The notes below the pieces were generated by a model. It was not told the DNA's origin, did not search any database, and worked only from the letters and a program-made list of their open reading frames with translations. 64,000 nucleotides of DNA from Nectonema munidae (lineage: Eukaryota; Nematomorpha; Nectonematoida; Nectonematidae): assembly GCA_030549495.1 (NCBI GenBank), contig JAUIRK010000464.1:62001-126000 (forward strand), written 5' to 3'. Made by a program: the position numbers and the translations under genes. This document shows positions 41,601-56,600 of this stretch, piece by piece; the stretch's first letter is position 1; the number at the start of each line of letters is the position of its first letter.

Positions 41601-44600
41601 TAAAAAATAGTGAGTTTCACGATTTGGAAATCATTTTTCATCGCTTCTACAAAAAATGCTTGAATGATTGTTTTTTTCTTTGATAAACTGATTGATAAAA
41701 TAATTATGTTTAAATAGCTATTTATGGACCACATTTATCGCTAGTGTTTTTATCTCCCAAAAGTTTATATAAAACGATTCATAAATATGCTTAATCTGTA
41801 GGGAACATCTGTATAAAACATGTTTTATAATTGGTATAATAAATGATGTTATAATAATAAAATGATCAAGAATAGCCATACATAATGTAATCACAATGCC
41901 ACTGAGACACACTGAAATACTTTTTCTCTCCGAAAGCTCTGGAGTTTAGAATTTGAGGAAAACCTTTGTAAAAATTATATTTTGTAAGTTATTTATGAAC
42001 ATTTTTATTTATTTGCAAAGTCTCTCTCTCTCTCTCTGTGTTTGTACCTGTATACTTTTCATGGTGTATTATATTTTAAGGAAGAAACAAAGCAGTCTCA
42101 ATTTCTAGCGTTGTCCGTGATGTATTTCATTTGTATTTTGATGGTTTCCAAATACCGCGACACCCTAACTCCTCCCTCTTATGAATGTGCGAATAAAGTT
42201 GTGAATTGCAATCCAGAGAAACAAACAAACAGTAAGTTCAACGATTTTTCCCAATTGTTCATTTAACCCTCTAAAACATTAAGTCCTGATAACCTAATGT
42301 CTGCTTATCTTTTTTCAAAGAGTTTTTTTATTTAAATTTTTGGGCCATTTGTGTCCCATGTGTATGAAAGGAAATTTTATTGTATGTTTCTGTAATTTTA
42401 TAGACGGTAAAGCCTTTATTCATTGAAAAAGTGGAAACTTTATAATAAATCCACCACTCTTGTTATCTTAAGATGGTCATTTTTCAAGAACTGTGTTAAA
42501 AGCTGACGATCACCACAGCGGTCGAAAATTTATTATAAAGTTTCTACTTTTTCATGAATAAAACTGTTTCACTTCTTTTATCGTGAAGACTCAGCCTTAC
42601 TTTATCTACATATTTTTCTAATTTATTGTTTTATATGGGGATTAGAGGATTATTTATTAATAGGCAATATTAATCCATTTTTAAATAATTGACATGAGGA
42701 AAAGAGTTTATACCTGGCAAAAATTACTATACAAGAAGTTGATAAAATATAATCGCTATCCGAAGCTTCTCTCTGTGTTTAATCTATCTACCTAGAATAA
42801 TAATCTTTTCACAGATGCCATCAAATCAACACAAAGTGTGGTCAAAGAAATAGAAGATGCAAAAGATGGAGAAAGAGTTGAGCTTCATTTGGAGCCGAGT
42901 GTGTCTTATGTTTTTCCCAGTGAAGAAAAAGAACAAAAAATCAAAGTTTCCCTCCAAACTTCTGTCTCCGAAGAAAACAGCGAAGTCTGTTCTGCTCAAC
43001 AGTGTAATTATTTTTCCCCTATTCATTTCTTGCATGGTTTGGGAACTTAATATTCACTGATAAAACCATTTCTTACACGAAATATTCGTCAATCGGTATG
43101 TTTTTTTTTTATTTTAAATCAGGAATAAATATAACATTTGAATTACAAACTAATTATAAAATTCATTAATTTTAACTCTATAAAAATGAAGTAAGAACTT
43201 TGTTATAAAGAAATGCAAAATGCCCAATTGATTGAGTGATCCACAAGGAACGGTTTGGGACCTAAATCAAAATTTGTTGACAAAAATTATTTTTTAAACA
43301 GATTTGTTGCTAGGTTGAGGTGTTCTTCGTAAACTCAAGTTACTCTGTAAAAGAGGCATGTATATGCTTTTCAAAAAAAATTATTCTATAGTTTGTTTCG
43401 TACATGCCCTCATAGATATCAAAATTTTCAGTAGGATATCTTTTGCTATTTATATAACTTTCGTATCGAAAGTGGGTTGTTGCCTTTTGACCATAAAATT
43501 TTCGTTTTTGTGCTTTATTAAGTTTGGTTCTGATAATGAAAAACTTGTCAGAAAAAAAGTTCAAATTTCTGACTGAGTAGAAATATAAGTACAAAGAATG
43601 TTAAAAATAACAATTAAATTATCTTTAATTAATTATACAAAATAAAATAAAACCGAAAAGTAAATATATTAGTATATAATATATAAATACTATATAAATA
43701 ATTTTATGTGGTATAAATATTCTTTCTGTTTACATAGATTTGGATTGTGTTCTTTAATAAAAAGTGATTCTAATATATCTAATTGCTTCATACTAATACA
43801 TCTTTTTATAATGGTGGAATTTTTTATATCATATAAACTTCTACATACTTCATTAGAGAGCAAATGTTTGCCTATGGAGATAGGAGTTGCTGCTTATTTT
43901 TGTAATATCCTTAATACGCGCCCTATTTTTATCTCTCACTATTAATGGAACATGCTCTTCAATTCTATCCTTGGGGCGTTGGGATGTTCTTCCAATATAG
44001 GATGCTCCACATCCACAATTAAACTCATAAATTAAATTGTTTTTATCAAAATTTGAAATAACATCTTTAGTGGCTCTTTGAAACATTCTATTAGTTAAAT
44101 ATATCAACCTTAAATTAATAGAAGGAGCAACATTTTTAACCAATTTTTTCAGAATATTATCATATTTGTTCGAAACTATATCTCACGGGAAACAAATATG
44201 ATAATATTTTCAAAAAATTGGTTAAAAATGTTGCCCTTCTATTAATTTAAGGTTGATATATTTAACTAATAGAATGTTTCAAAGAGCCACTAAAGATGTT
44301 ATTTCAAATTTTGATAAAAACAATTTAATTTATGAGTTTAATTGTGGATGTGGAGCATCCTATATTGGAAGAACATCCTAACGGCTCAAGGATAGAATTG
44401 AACCATTAATAGTTTGAGTTCTATTTTTTGAAATTGAATTAAATAAAATTGACAGCTATACTAGAGAAATAGAATGACTGAAATATTTGTAAATAGCATT
44501 TTATAATCACTTCGCTGTGATATCTTTTCTATGGAATTATGAGATCACGCAACTTATGGCCTAAACTTCTTTCAAACGTGTAAAAACGTTGTCATGCTTA

Positions 44601-47600
44601 TCAAGTAGTGAATCTTTTTTATTGCCAGCCAACACCCTTGCGCTCAATTATAACCAAAGAGTTTTCAATCGGATTCACGTCAGGACCTTGCGTTATTGAT
44701 ACAGGGACCCTAAACATACTCACTAGCATAGACAAGCTAATCAATGTTAAAAAACTAATTTTATTTTTATTTGTTAAAAAATAACGCAATTTTACAAAAT
44801 AACATGCATTATGAATAAGTTTAAATTTTTTTAGATGTTGAATTCTTATTTTTTTGTAATTTGTGTTAGAATCTTTTCAAATTCTTACTTTTTATGTTAT
44901 AATACTATTGAAGTAAATATATATTACGAAGGGTAGATATTTTATAATATGTCCATGATTTTCATAAAAATCTTTGAGTCAAAACACTAGTTCCTTCAAA
45001 CCATATGCGGCCAAGCGAGGGTTAAGCTTTTGCTTTAAAGTAAAGAATCCTAATTTTATTTTATAGACTTGCACAAATAGTCTAATTGCTCCAATATAAG
45101 ATATATGAAAAATGGGCACTTCATGAGTTAAAAGTCTCCATTTACGTTCTTAAATATCAAATATAGTACAATTATTTATGTAATTGTGTTCAAGAAAAAG
45201 ATATAATTAATGTATTATTAGGTAAAGACGCATCAAAAAATTATCTTGTTCGCTTTTACTAACTCTCTGCTTTTAGCTTTGTTAATGGAATTGTAAATTT
45301 TCTTTTCAAATGTACTCTTTTAAATGATTCAGACAATAATATTTTATCACCCATGAAAGATATCTTATATACCCAGCCTAAAGTTTTTTGTAATACGCAT
45401 ATGATTTTCATTTTTTGCTTATATGAACAGTGAACTTTATCATAATACTAATAATTTGATGCATTCCAATAACTTGCAATAGATAATTATATTTAAGTTA
45501 ACATATTTAATTATACGAATTGGCTTTACAATTTGTGTATGGGAACCACAATTGGTGAAATCGTTGAACGTTTTCACATTTACAAGATAAGTTAGAACTC
45601 TGCTCTAACTAACTCTAATATTAATCCTAAAGCCAACTCTCAGAAATTCAACTAATTGTCACATTCAAGCAATAATCGTCCGGTGCCGATAAAAACAGGT
45701 AAATTCATTATAATATTAAATAAATTAATTACATTTATTTAATAAATCTCTAAATTTTAAATGTAACCAATTTAACCTGTATTATTATTATTTTTTCAGA
45801 GTCAGGTGTATGCTTTCAGAAATTTTTTTTTATTATATTATTTTTTATTTTATTTATTTAAAAATGTATTTATTTGACATTTTAGGTTTTCTAAATTTAC
45901 CTCAATGCAATGAACTTGGCACCGTTGTAGATCTATCATACTCTCTAAATGAAGAAAAAGACAAAGTGTCAAATCAAAATATTCGTAATTTTGGAAATAA
46001 TTTTTAAAATTTTATTGAAACAAACAAATTCTTAATTTTTTCTTCATGTCTGATTAAATCAATTTTTAGTAATGATTTGTGAATAATAATCATAAAAAAA
46101 GTCATTTTTTTTATAATTGTGTCTTTATCAAACTTAGGATTTATTTTCTAATCAAGAATTTTTTGAAACATCCAATTGTATGAAACTATGTTAATTAAAA
46201 TATCAAAAAGTGTGTATTATAAAAATTATTTTCAATGGTTAGTCACCATTTTGTCAGACCAGTTGAGTCAGATTATTTCCCATGAAAAACCTAATTGATT
46301 AGAATTATACAAATTTCAACCAATACTATATAATCAATATTCCATTTTATAAATTCTAAGATTTTTATCACACATGCATAAAAATATTTATACAATATGT
46401 TACTATTATATCTAATCACTTTGGTTCTGAATTTTTGTAGGTCGTGATACTGAATTTCTGCTCATCAATTTGTACGGATGTAATTTACTGTGTTTGAAGA
46501 AGCTTTGATTTGTGATTTTTGTCATTTCTTCAAGACTCTCATAGCTTAATTAATTCTAAATCCAATCTACTACGGTGGTGTACTAAGAAAGAGCGAGGAG
46601 GGGCTGTCCACTCCGGGCACATAATTTATTTGTAAATCAAGATATTTTAGGCTTAAATAGTAATTATACTTTCCTACCCTTATTATTCGAGTTTTTCATA
46701 CCTATATACCTGTATTATTAAGTTTTGGTTTTTTTGAAGTGTTATTTGGAATTTTCAAGGGCAGTAAAATTTGCATACTCCCTAGGCGAAATTAAAGATA
46801 AGTATGCCACTGATCTACCATTACCTGATCAATGGCCTACACACATAGTTTTAAATGCATTAACTAAAATAACTGATTAAACAAATTGACTGAAAATTGG
46901 GCATCTTTTTTTGCTTTTGCTTTAAGGAAAATTTCCTTTGACAGATACAATTATGACCATTGTAGCAAAAAAATTCATTTCAATATAATTTTTGAAGAAC
47001 AGCAGTTTTAAACAATATCGCTCCTTGTATTGCCCTTTTGAAAAATAATGGTCTCGTGTAACAAAATAAATAATCGGTGACAGTTTATATTAAATATTTC
47101 AGTTAATCTATTTTTTTTATTTATTTTATATATTTTGTGAAAGTTCTCTTTTAAGTAAAAGGGACCTAAGATGAAACGGCACATATGTTCTTCCAAAGGA
47201 CAAAACTTTTAAACAAGTTCCAGAGTAATAGAAAATGTTAAACTTTAAATAAACATTTTTTGTTCACTAGAAACTACAATTTGTACCATAAACGTTGACA
47301 GCAAAAGCAATATTCAAATAGACAAAAATGCTGAATTAAGACAGAAGGATCCCGTCCCAACTCCCGATTTGTCATCAAGTATTCCTAAGTACGTTGAACA
47401 AAGTTCTACTAACGCCCTACCAAAGTCCAACGGTACCACTTTATTTCTTTTTTTCATTTTTACCTTTAAATTTTTAAGGAGGAGACTCATTTTCCACATT
47501 CTTTAAAATAAAATTTTGCCACTCTATTTTTCTTTTCTAGTGATAGACAAGTAGTCGAAATCAGAATCGAAACTTTTTTATCTTATTCTTAATACCATGA

Positions 47601-50600
47601 TATATGGTCCGCAAAGGGTGCAAAATAATCGCAAAATCTTCATTAATAGTTTGTATTTTTTAAAAATATTTGTTTAAATGAACACTAAATACCATGTTTA
47701 CCTTCCTCATTTATTATTGATCCTAAAAAAACTATAAAAAAATATAGATACCACAAAATACTTATTTTTATTAATACATCATTCCTCAGAATAATTACGC
47801 AATCCCTTGTGTTCTTTCGTGACAGGTTTTTGTGGTTTTGCAGGAAATGCAGTAATCTCAATTTCTATCTGCACATTTTCCAACCACACTTTAGCTAATA
47901 GTCCGTATATTTTTATTACATTTTTAAATGTGCATATTTTTGATAAAATAATATATCTATTAAAATACCTTAATGCTCACCCTAAAAATCCATAAATTAA
48001 AAAAAATCTTTTCTAGTTTAATAAATTTGCTTATATCGAATAGCTTATGGCATGTCAAAGAAAACAAAATTTCTTTCATATATTTTATAAAAATGGCCGT
48101 GTACTTATGTGTACACTAATTTATAACTACCTAAATAGTTATAAAAAAAATATGTTTTTACCATATAATCGACATAGTTTATTTTTACGTGTATAAAAAT
48201 TGGCAAATTTTCAAAGGATCAACAAATTAAGCAAAATCAATTATTTTTGAGAGTATGAAATGTTTTAAAATGTCCATTATCATCAATACATAACGCCACA
48301 TCATAAGCCTCAGATATAATTCTTATTTTTCTCACACATGAAGAGATGGCGCATCCTCTCACTTTTTCCACATGCTTAGGCCAATGACATCTTCCAGATA
48401 GTGGAATATTTTCATCAATCTTAAAATTGCCTTTATCCGTAGATTTTCCTAGATAAAAAATAGGGCTTCTATCTGTTATTGACCTTATATAACATAATAA
48501 ATCTCTATTTTTATTGTAATTTGCTATTTTATATAATTTGAAAGACGCACAGCGAGCAATGTAGGAAGTATGTTTGTCATATGCGGCCACCACCATTTTT
48601 TCGATTTGACATGAATGCGATACATAACCGTTTGAGTTATTCAAAGGTGCTTCACAGAGTCTCTCTTTTCTTACAGTGCAAGTTGTAGGTAAGCCAAGTT
48701 TGTGTAAGCTTGCTATCAATCGTGTATAGGTGAACCAAATGACAAAAACAAAGAACACTTGTCAAAAGATCGGAGTTGTAAGTATAGTTGATGCACCACA
48801 CGATCTTTGAGAAATTTACCAGGTATTCCCATTATTCCTTTAGCTCCAGAATATGGCATCATATAGTAAGGATAGCCAGTTTTCCCAACTAAGATGCAAT
48901 TTTTATAACAAAGCGAACCTTTGCTGAATGACGATCTGTATATTATACCATTTTCTCATCAATTAAGTAGTGAGCATCAAAAAATCCAAAACTTTTCAGA
49001 TCAGAGTTAGCAAGATTGTAAAGGGGTCTTATTTGCACATATTTTTATTATCCGATAAATGAATATAACTTTTCAAAATCAATACGAGAAAAAACATTGT
49101 CAATAGAAGGAACATGAACAACCTGGTAACTTATTCGCAGTCTCGGAAGCTTGCAAAATCCTTAAAAAATAAAATTTCTCTAACGATATGACTTATGGTG
49201 TCATTATTGAAAAACTGCCAAGCGACATTAACTGCCACTTTAACGAACCAGCTAGTTGCTTCTGGTATTGCATAACATGTAATACAAGTATGTATTTGCT
49301 GCGTGCCTTGAGGCGTGTCTACACCGTCTTAACCATAGTACGTTATAATGCGGACCAGATGTTATTGTAATTTTATGCGCGTTCTCAACATTTAGGGAGA
49401 AGATATATAAGTTTAAATACATAATTATTTTCTAAGCTTCAGTACATATTACAGGGAGTTTTAAATACATACAAAATGTATCATCAAGGATTAAAATACT
49501 TTTTGAAAAGAAAAATTAATTCTACTTCAACATATATTTGTACCAAAGAAAGCTAGGTAATATATATATTTGAAAATTAGGCAAACTTGAATACAACAAC
49601 GCCATCTACGCACATTCACACCATAGACAAGCATGTATGTATATGTATTAGACACTCACCACAACATAATGCTACGATGCACTTGGGGGTCGTTCACAAT
49701 TGACGTCAACCTTTTTTTTTTGATAAATTTCAACCCCCTCCCCCCCCCCCCCCTCATGTCAATTTTTAGATATATCATCACTTAACAAAATTGACTTATG
49801 TCAACTTTGGATACCCCCCCCCCCCCAGTTTTAGTTGACGTCTATTGTGAACGACCCCTTGCATTATAACGTGTTAACGAAAGCGCTGCTTACAGATGCT
49901 GATAATAATCGGAATACGACGCCACACTTCGTTAAAGTGGGAGTTTTTGTCGTATGGTGGTTTCTCTCCTAAAACCACAATCAGCACCAGTAATTTTCAA
50001 AAAGCACTGCTGATACGCTCCTTCAGCTGACTTTCATTGAAGCACTCTTGCCTAGTGCTCAAATTCTTGCATTTGCTAAAGCAGTTCTCAATTGGATTAT
50101 GAAATGGGCACTATGGGGGTAGGTATAATACATTAAATCCATCAAAAGATCATCTATATCAATAAATTACTGCATTGCCCATTATTAAGACACGGGCGAC
50201 AACATGCAACTCACGGCATTTCAATTTTAGATCGTAAAGACAAACCTCAAATTGTTCGTCGTTAATGGCACGATCGTGCATTTTATGATACAACAGGCCA
50301 TTTTTGTTCATTGCAGCTATCATAGAAATGTTTCTGCTTCTAGCTAATGGAACCTCTTTTCGTTCTTGTGCAGACCTTAAAGCCAACCTCATCTAAAAAA
50401 CGATGGATTCAAGAGGTGTACATTACTCCATAACACGAAACTCTTGTGCTTATTTGAAGCCGTATTCAATTGTACAAGGAGTGATGCGCATAACGGACAG
50501 GCAGAACACTTTTACCATGTAATGAAAGCTGCACAGACATTTATCTATGCACGAATTTGAAACTGTGATTCCAAATGCATACACGCTTTACCAGGTCTTT

Positions 50601-53600
50601 GAGGGTTAGCAGACAATTTTTGTCCACACATTTGCGTATGTCATCTTTTTGCTGGACTGATAGTTTGCCTCGATGGTTTCCTCCTCGATTGGCAGCCTCC
50701 TCCTTGCCAGTGGCGTAGAACTTAACAACAATTGTTGCCATAGTCATTCTTGAAATTCCAAGAAGATTTGCAAGTGTGCTGTTTCCAGTACCATTTAGGG
50801 CAGTGCTTATGGCACGCTTCCTTAGTTCAAGATTCTATATTATATTATAGATAAAAGAGCCTTCTTGAAGTGCTCCATTGATGCTCACTTCATTCACTTA
50901 TGATCCACCTTGTTTGAGTGACTTTTTGAGTTATGCTTTGCATACACTTTGCATAATAGTCCATTTTTTTAACTGACTTAATTGAATCGAAAAACTCTCA
51001 GTATAAGTATTCGTATCAGAATCAATGCTTGCTTGAAACTCTGATATGTTCCCTTTAAACCCTGCGCGAGCTGTAAAATTTTGGCCGCATCAGCTCTGTT
51101 CGGCATTTTATAATTGTTTCAACCCCAACAAAAAATCCCGACCCTTAAAATTTTTAATCACAACTATTTCATTTTAATAAAGAATATGATTTAAACGATA
51201 CTCTTTTTATGCATTGAATTTTTATGATGTTAGATTTAAAACCAAATTTTATTTTTGATATCTCTGTTCAAAAATAAGGATATCATTGCTTTTTAAAGCT
51301 GATCTTAATGCAAAAATATAATGCCCGGCAAGATTGAAATTTCTTTCTCTAGTCGTGCGTGTTGCTACAATACCTAAAACATTACGCGCAACAACGGAAA
51401 GTGTAGGAAATCAGATTTTTTTTCCACCATGTTAAAATGTTGAAACAGTTTTCAACCAATAACTGTTGTTACTTTTGTATTTTATTTTTTTTAAGTTTTC
51501 AATTTGCTTCTCATTAAATTAATCTAGAAAAACAAGAGGTCTTAAATTTTAGATGAGGGCTGATGAGGCCTCTCTTAGTTTTTTAGCGTATATAAAATTT
51601 TAAATCTTGCGAGGGTTAAAGCTTCAAATGGTATTTTACGTGTAAGCGTGACTTGATAAAAGACTTTTTCTAAAATATAAAATTTAAAGATATCACTTTT
51701 TCAGGCATAATATAAACCAAGTTTCTAATCAGATTAAAAGTACGCTCATGAATTAGGGTTAAAAATAATGCTACTTTATTTATGCAATGATTTTGGCTTG
51801 AAATTTGGTAAAAAGTTTTGACAGTAAATTGAAGTGTTTTGCCATGATTTTCATCAACATTGCAATCTTTTTTAATTTTATCTTTGGAATGCTCATATTT
51901 ATTGCCTTCTAGATTTTATGCTGCGGTGTTAAAAACAAAATTTTAAAGTAAATTTTTTACCATTTACCACGATGCGGTGCATTTCTTTATAAAAACAATC
52001 ACAAAAACGATCTAAGTAAGACTTTAGCATTAAGTATTTAAAATTAATTCCATCTTCTGACACGAGATTACTTTACATTTTTTTAAGCAAATTTTGTCAT
52101 GAAGATTTAATATATCTTACAAGTTTTTTTACAATCAGCAATTACAGCGATAATCCCTTCAGGACATATTTTTCATCAAAAGCATGGCTCAATACATTAT
52201 TTAAGGTATGAGCTACAAAATCTAAAGTTGGGTCCATTTTTTTTTATTTAATCAACTAATGAGATACCAGCCAGCTTAAATGAAGTGTTGTGCGGTTATT
52301 GCCAATTGGGATCTCATACAAGTTTTTCACTTTTCAATTTCTTTTTTTTCACATATTCTTTGTCTTTCACGTATTTTTTGTATCTTCACTCCCTCATCAC
52401 AGAAATATCGTTGTTAAAATTATACGCCCTCTTTTAGTAGCTAAACTCTGGTTAACAATTCTCTGTAAGAAAGTGGACCATTTGATAGAGAATTCTACTA
52501 AAAACTTCATAAATTTGCCAAAATAAGGAAATAATTGTATTCTTTATATAATGATGCGGTAGACAAACATGAGGATCATGAGAAGGAGCAAGAAGATCAG
52601 TGGATTCTGATCATATAGATCATGTATATCAAATGATCGTAAAAGTGATAATGTTCCCAATTCCATTCAAAGTATGTTAATATTTGCACTTCTAAAGGTG
52701 AATCGTTTTGAGTGAGATATGAGAGAATATTTAATGTTGAAAAGTGATTTCATGAAACATATTCTACCATCGTCCCTCCATTAGTTTTAAAATCACTGTT
52801 AGGTTCGAATCCCTCGGTTTTAGTTAAGACTTGTGTGAGGATAATGCTGATAGAATATTTGAATGTCTAGATAACAGATACAACAAACCATATTTGGTAC
52901 ATAAGCGGAGAGCATAAAAGATTGTGAGATTTTGTAAACATGATAAGGGTAGCGATTTTTGATTTGGAGTCCATAAACTTAGGACATGAGATTAAAAATT
53001 GCAATGCAGTTGCTTTAATAGAGGAAAAACTTCCTTGTGGTATCCAGATGTGCTGGTATAGACGTTTTCATAGTTCAGGAAATATTGATTCCTTAACCCA
53101 AGTGATGGTCGTATTTGAATTTATTTCCCTAAATGAAGCTAAATATTATCTAATATTGTTACGTTTAACATTGTTAAAGAATTCCAAAAGCTATCAATTA
53201 GCTGCTCAAAGGAAGTGGATCAATGATTCCTTTTTTTCTTGTCTCAATAAAGCTTCTTCCTTTTACGCTAAACGCAGCAATAAGCACGGCACTGATTGTA
53301 TGTAATATATATATACCAATCACAAACGATTGATTAGCCGTTTTAAATGCCAAATCTATTTTCCATTAAATATGTTAAACTTTGTTTAGACATTTCATTT
53401 CGAGATAAGAACAATCTTTCTCAGAGTATAGAAAAGATTTTGGGCTCTGCCGCGAGTTTGCTAAGAGAAATATTGAATGACTTTGGCAGTTACTTATCTA
53501 AAACTCTCTTGGGAACGCATGGCCAAGAAATTCTCAACGAAAGCAAAGGTTTGACTTTCACTTTCACCCCACATTTTTACATCCTGTTTCGCAAATACTT

Positions 53601-56600
53601 AAATTTTTTGTTTACCTTTTAATGTACTCGATTTCCGCATTGGATATCTTCAATTTGAATATATAGATAATAAGATATAATGTATATAATTGCAAAAATC
53701 ATCTTAGCAATTCCTAAATCTTTAAAATTCATAATAATTAATCAAGGAACGTAATAACTTTCTTTCAAAATGTTTACTTTACTAATTAGAATTTGACATT
53801 CTATTTAAACAATCCTAGATTAATACATTTAATCATACAATTATTTAAAATTGCCATATACAACTTTCAGTTTTCCCATTACAATGAATCATTAAATCAA
53901 ATTTCTTGGATGCCTGTGAATTTTCTTCAAAATAAAGTAAAAAATGAGCATCCAATGGTTTAAAAAAAGTTTGGATTAGATACTTATTCTAGAATTTATT
54001 TCCAAAAATAATTTTTATTTTCGTTACAAAAGATTATATTTCTATCAAAGTGATTTTTAAATGATTTTATAGCAATGGTTTGTTAGTCAGTTTGCGAGTT
54101 AGTCACGTTGTTATTTAGTATGTAGTTATAGTGAAACAAATAGGAAATCTTTTTGCTTTCGATAATAGTAATCATCATCATCATCATCATTCCATTTTAA
54201 CTGCCATGATTAATCGTAGCAAGCGTAGATAATACTAAACAATTATCTAACTACTGCTACAAAACTGCGAAATCTAGAATTATTAAACAAAACCTACCTT
54301 CTTTTTTTGATTTGAACTAAAGGTAGGTCCTCCTATCGATCAACGTCGTATACATATTTAAATGATAGTTCTAACTTTCAACAATTACTTTTCATGAAGC
54401 GCTTTATCAGGGCTCAAAATTAAAGAAACATTACTAGGTTGGAGGTGAGAAGTTTTATCATTTATAGTGCTCAAATTATGCACATACATGCAGAAACACA
54501 AACGCTATTCTGATAATTCGTATCTTTACTATTCAAAGCATTAAATCTATTATTTTTGTTAAATATTCTTTTCGTGTATACTCATTCGTCTCTCTTTACT
54601 TTAAGGCATCTCCATCATTCGTGATGGAACGTCTACTGTTGAATTGGTCATGCTTCTTTGCTCCCAAGAACTTCAAAGATCTTTACAAAATAATGGCGGA
54701 TTAGCATTCATGGAGCTTATAAACGAAGGAAAGTATACATCATGAACACTTATTAATAATTTAGCGAGACAAATATTTTCTTATTCTAATGTCTTGATTA
54801 TTATAGCAATGCACTGTTACGGTTAAAGCCCTTTGCCCGTGGACAGTAAAAAATTAACAAAATAACACAAGATACTGGTGGATATAAGTTCTAAAAATGA
54901 CACTTATATCGGCTGGTTTTGCAAAATTTCTTTTACATTCTTTCTCCAATTTTACTGCACACAGCATATGCTTGCTGTTTACGAGTTTGATTCTTTAATA
55001 GCCAGGTATCGTAAGCTGTCGCCAATTCACTTACGCTGCAAACGGGTGTATGATGAAAGAAGGCTCTTCTGTATTTCACTTATATGACAAATGTATATTG
55101 CACGATAACTTTCTATATATTTGACACTTAGTTATTAATAGATAAAGATAACGTTTCTTTGAATTGTTAGACCTTAATTTTAGTGAATATAACTAGAATT
55201 TATTAGTTCAAATATATTGGGAATAAAATTGTAGATTGATCAGAAAATTAGCTAAAAAATGTTGTGTTTCAACTTTAGCTCAGTTAACAATATAAAAATA
55301 ACGGAATTCACAAGTTATCTCAAAAAATGGAACGTTATAATATGCTTACACAAAAAATAAGAACAAGTATAGCTAGGTTCAAAGAACATTAAAAAACGGG
55401 CGAGTGCGGGCTTGTCTGGTAAAATTCAAGCGGCTCTATGTTGCATAAAGCAAGTTCATGCATTGCTCTCTAGAATAAACTTCCAGATTCGAATTGTTAA
55501 GCTGAAGTTGAGATAAGTTGGAACTTATTTTGCTGTAAAATGAAATTTTTAATTATTGACATCATTTTTCTATAATTGAATGTTTTTTATGTAATTTAAT
55601 TTAAAAAAAGTATAACTACATTTCATTGAAATTTGATTCGTAATTATCATATTATAATGTAACTAAGCTCTTAAATTTTGCTTGATGATTCTTAGGGACA
55701 ATGACAAAATATTTTTTAGGGTAAAATTTTTTTACTTCGGAGTAAAAGTAAGAGTAACATCTGGAATAGGGGTAAGAATAATTCTAAAATTTCCACTTCT
55801 TCCCAGCTCTGGTATATATAGAGTAGAGTGCAATTGTTTTCCGCGGCAGCTAATTTTTTCTTCTTTAAATCTTTTGATCATTGAAATTTATTTGTATTAA
55901 ATTAATTCATTATAAATACCATCTTAAAATAATTATTTTTTCATTAATAAAAATATGTGATTATTTTCTTTTTTAATTTATTCAAAATTATTATTCGTAT
56001 ATTTTATCTATTAAAAATTCCGTGCAAAAGTTTTCAGCCATTTGTTTTCATTAAAAAATAAATTGTAAAAAATACAACATTTATTTTTTTATATAAAATA
56101 TAAAATATTTATTTTTATAATATTTATACCTTCTTTTCAATACTTTGTCTCATTTCATTTAGCCCGAATAATTGAATCATTTCTTCTTGGGAGAGAGCTA
56201 TTTAGATTCTCTATATATTCATCTGTAATCAATTCCCATTCCTTCTTTGAATATTCGCATAATTCTTCAAGGCTTCTCTGGTTCCTTAGATGAACTTTTC
56301 TTTTTAGCTCAACCCATATTTGTTCAATTATAGTTTTTAAAAAGACACACAGAAATTTTATTTAAAAATTGCTGAGTCAAACAAAACCTCTGACAAGTAG
56401 CGCCATTATGTTGAAATATATTACTAATAATTATATTAGGGAATAAATTAATTGGTTGTATTTTATACTATTGGGTGTTTCATCAATTTTTAACAACTTC
56501 TTTCTACCATCATTTTTTATAAATCCTCAAAGCATCAAACTTTTTCTTTCGCGTTTGAATTTACCGTATAACGGCTAATAAAATTGCATTCCTTTATTAG

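Noticed and set aside
45797-45806. Six-nucleotide micro-exon between CAG and GTGTAT before exon 29
   Set aside because: In the required phase it would create a TAG stop.
47807-47995. Possible extra linker exon near 47826
   Set aside because: It has an acceptor-like CAG, but no donor in the required phase 1.
48237-48758. 173-codon minus-strand frame as a host gene
   Set aside because: Its motifs and flanking pieces fit a decayed piggyBac transposase.
54878-55087. 69-codon frame after exon 32
   Set aside because: No homology, and the neurobeachin protein is continuous without it.
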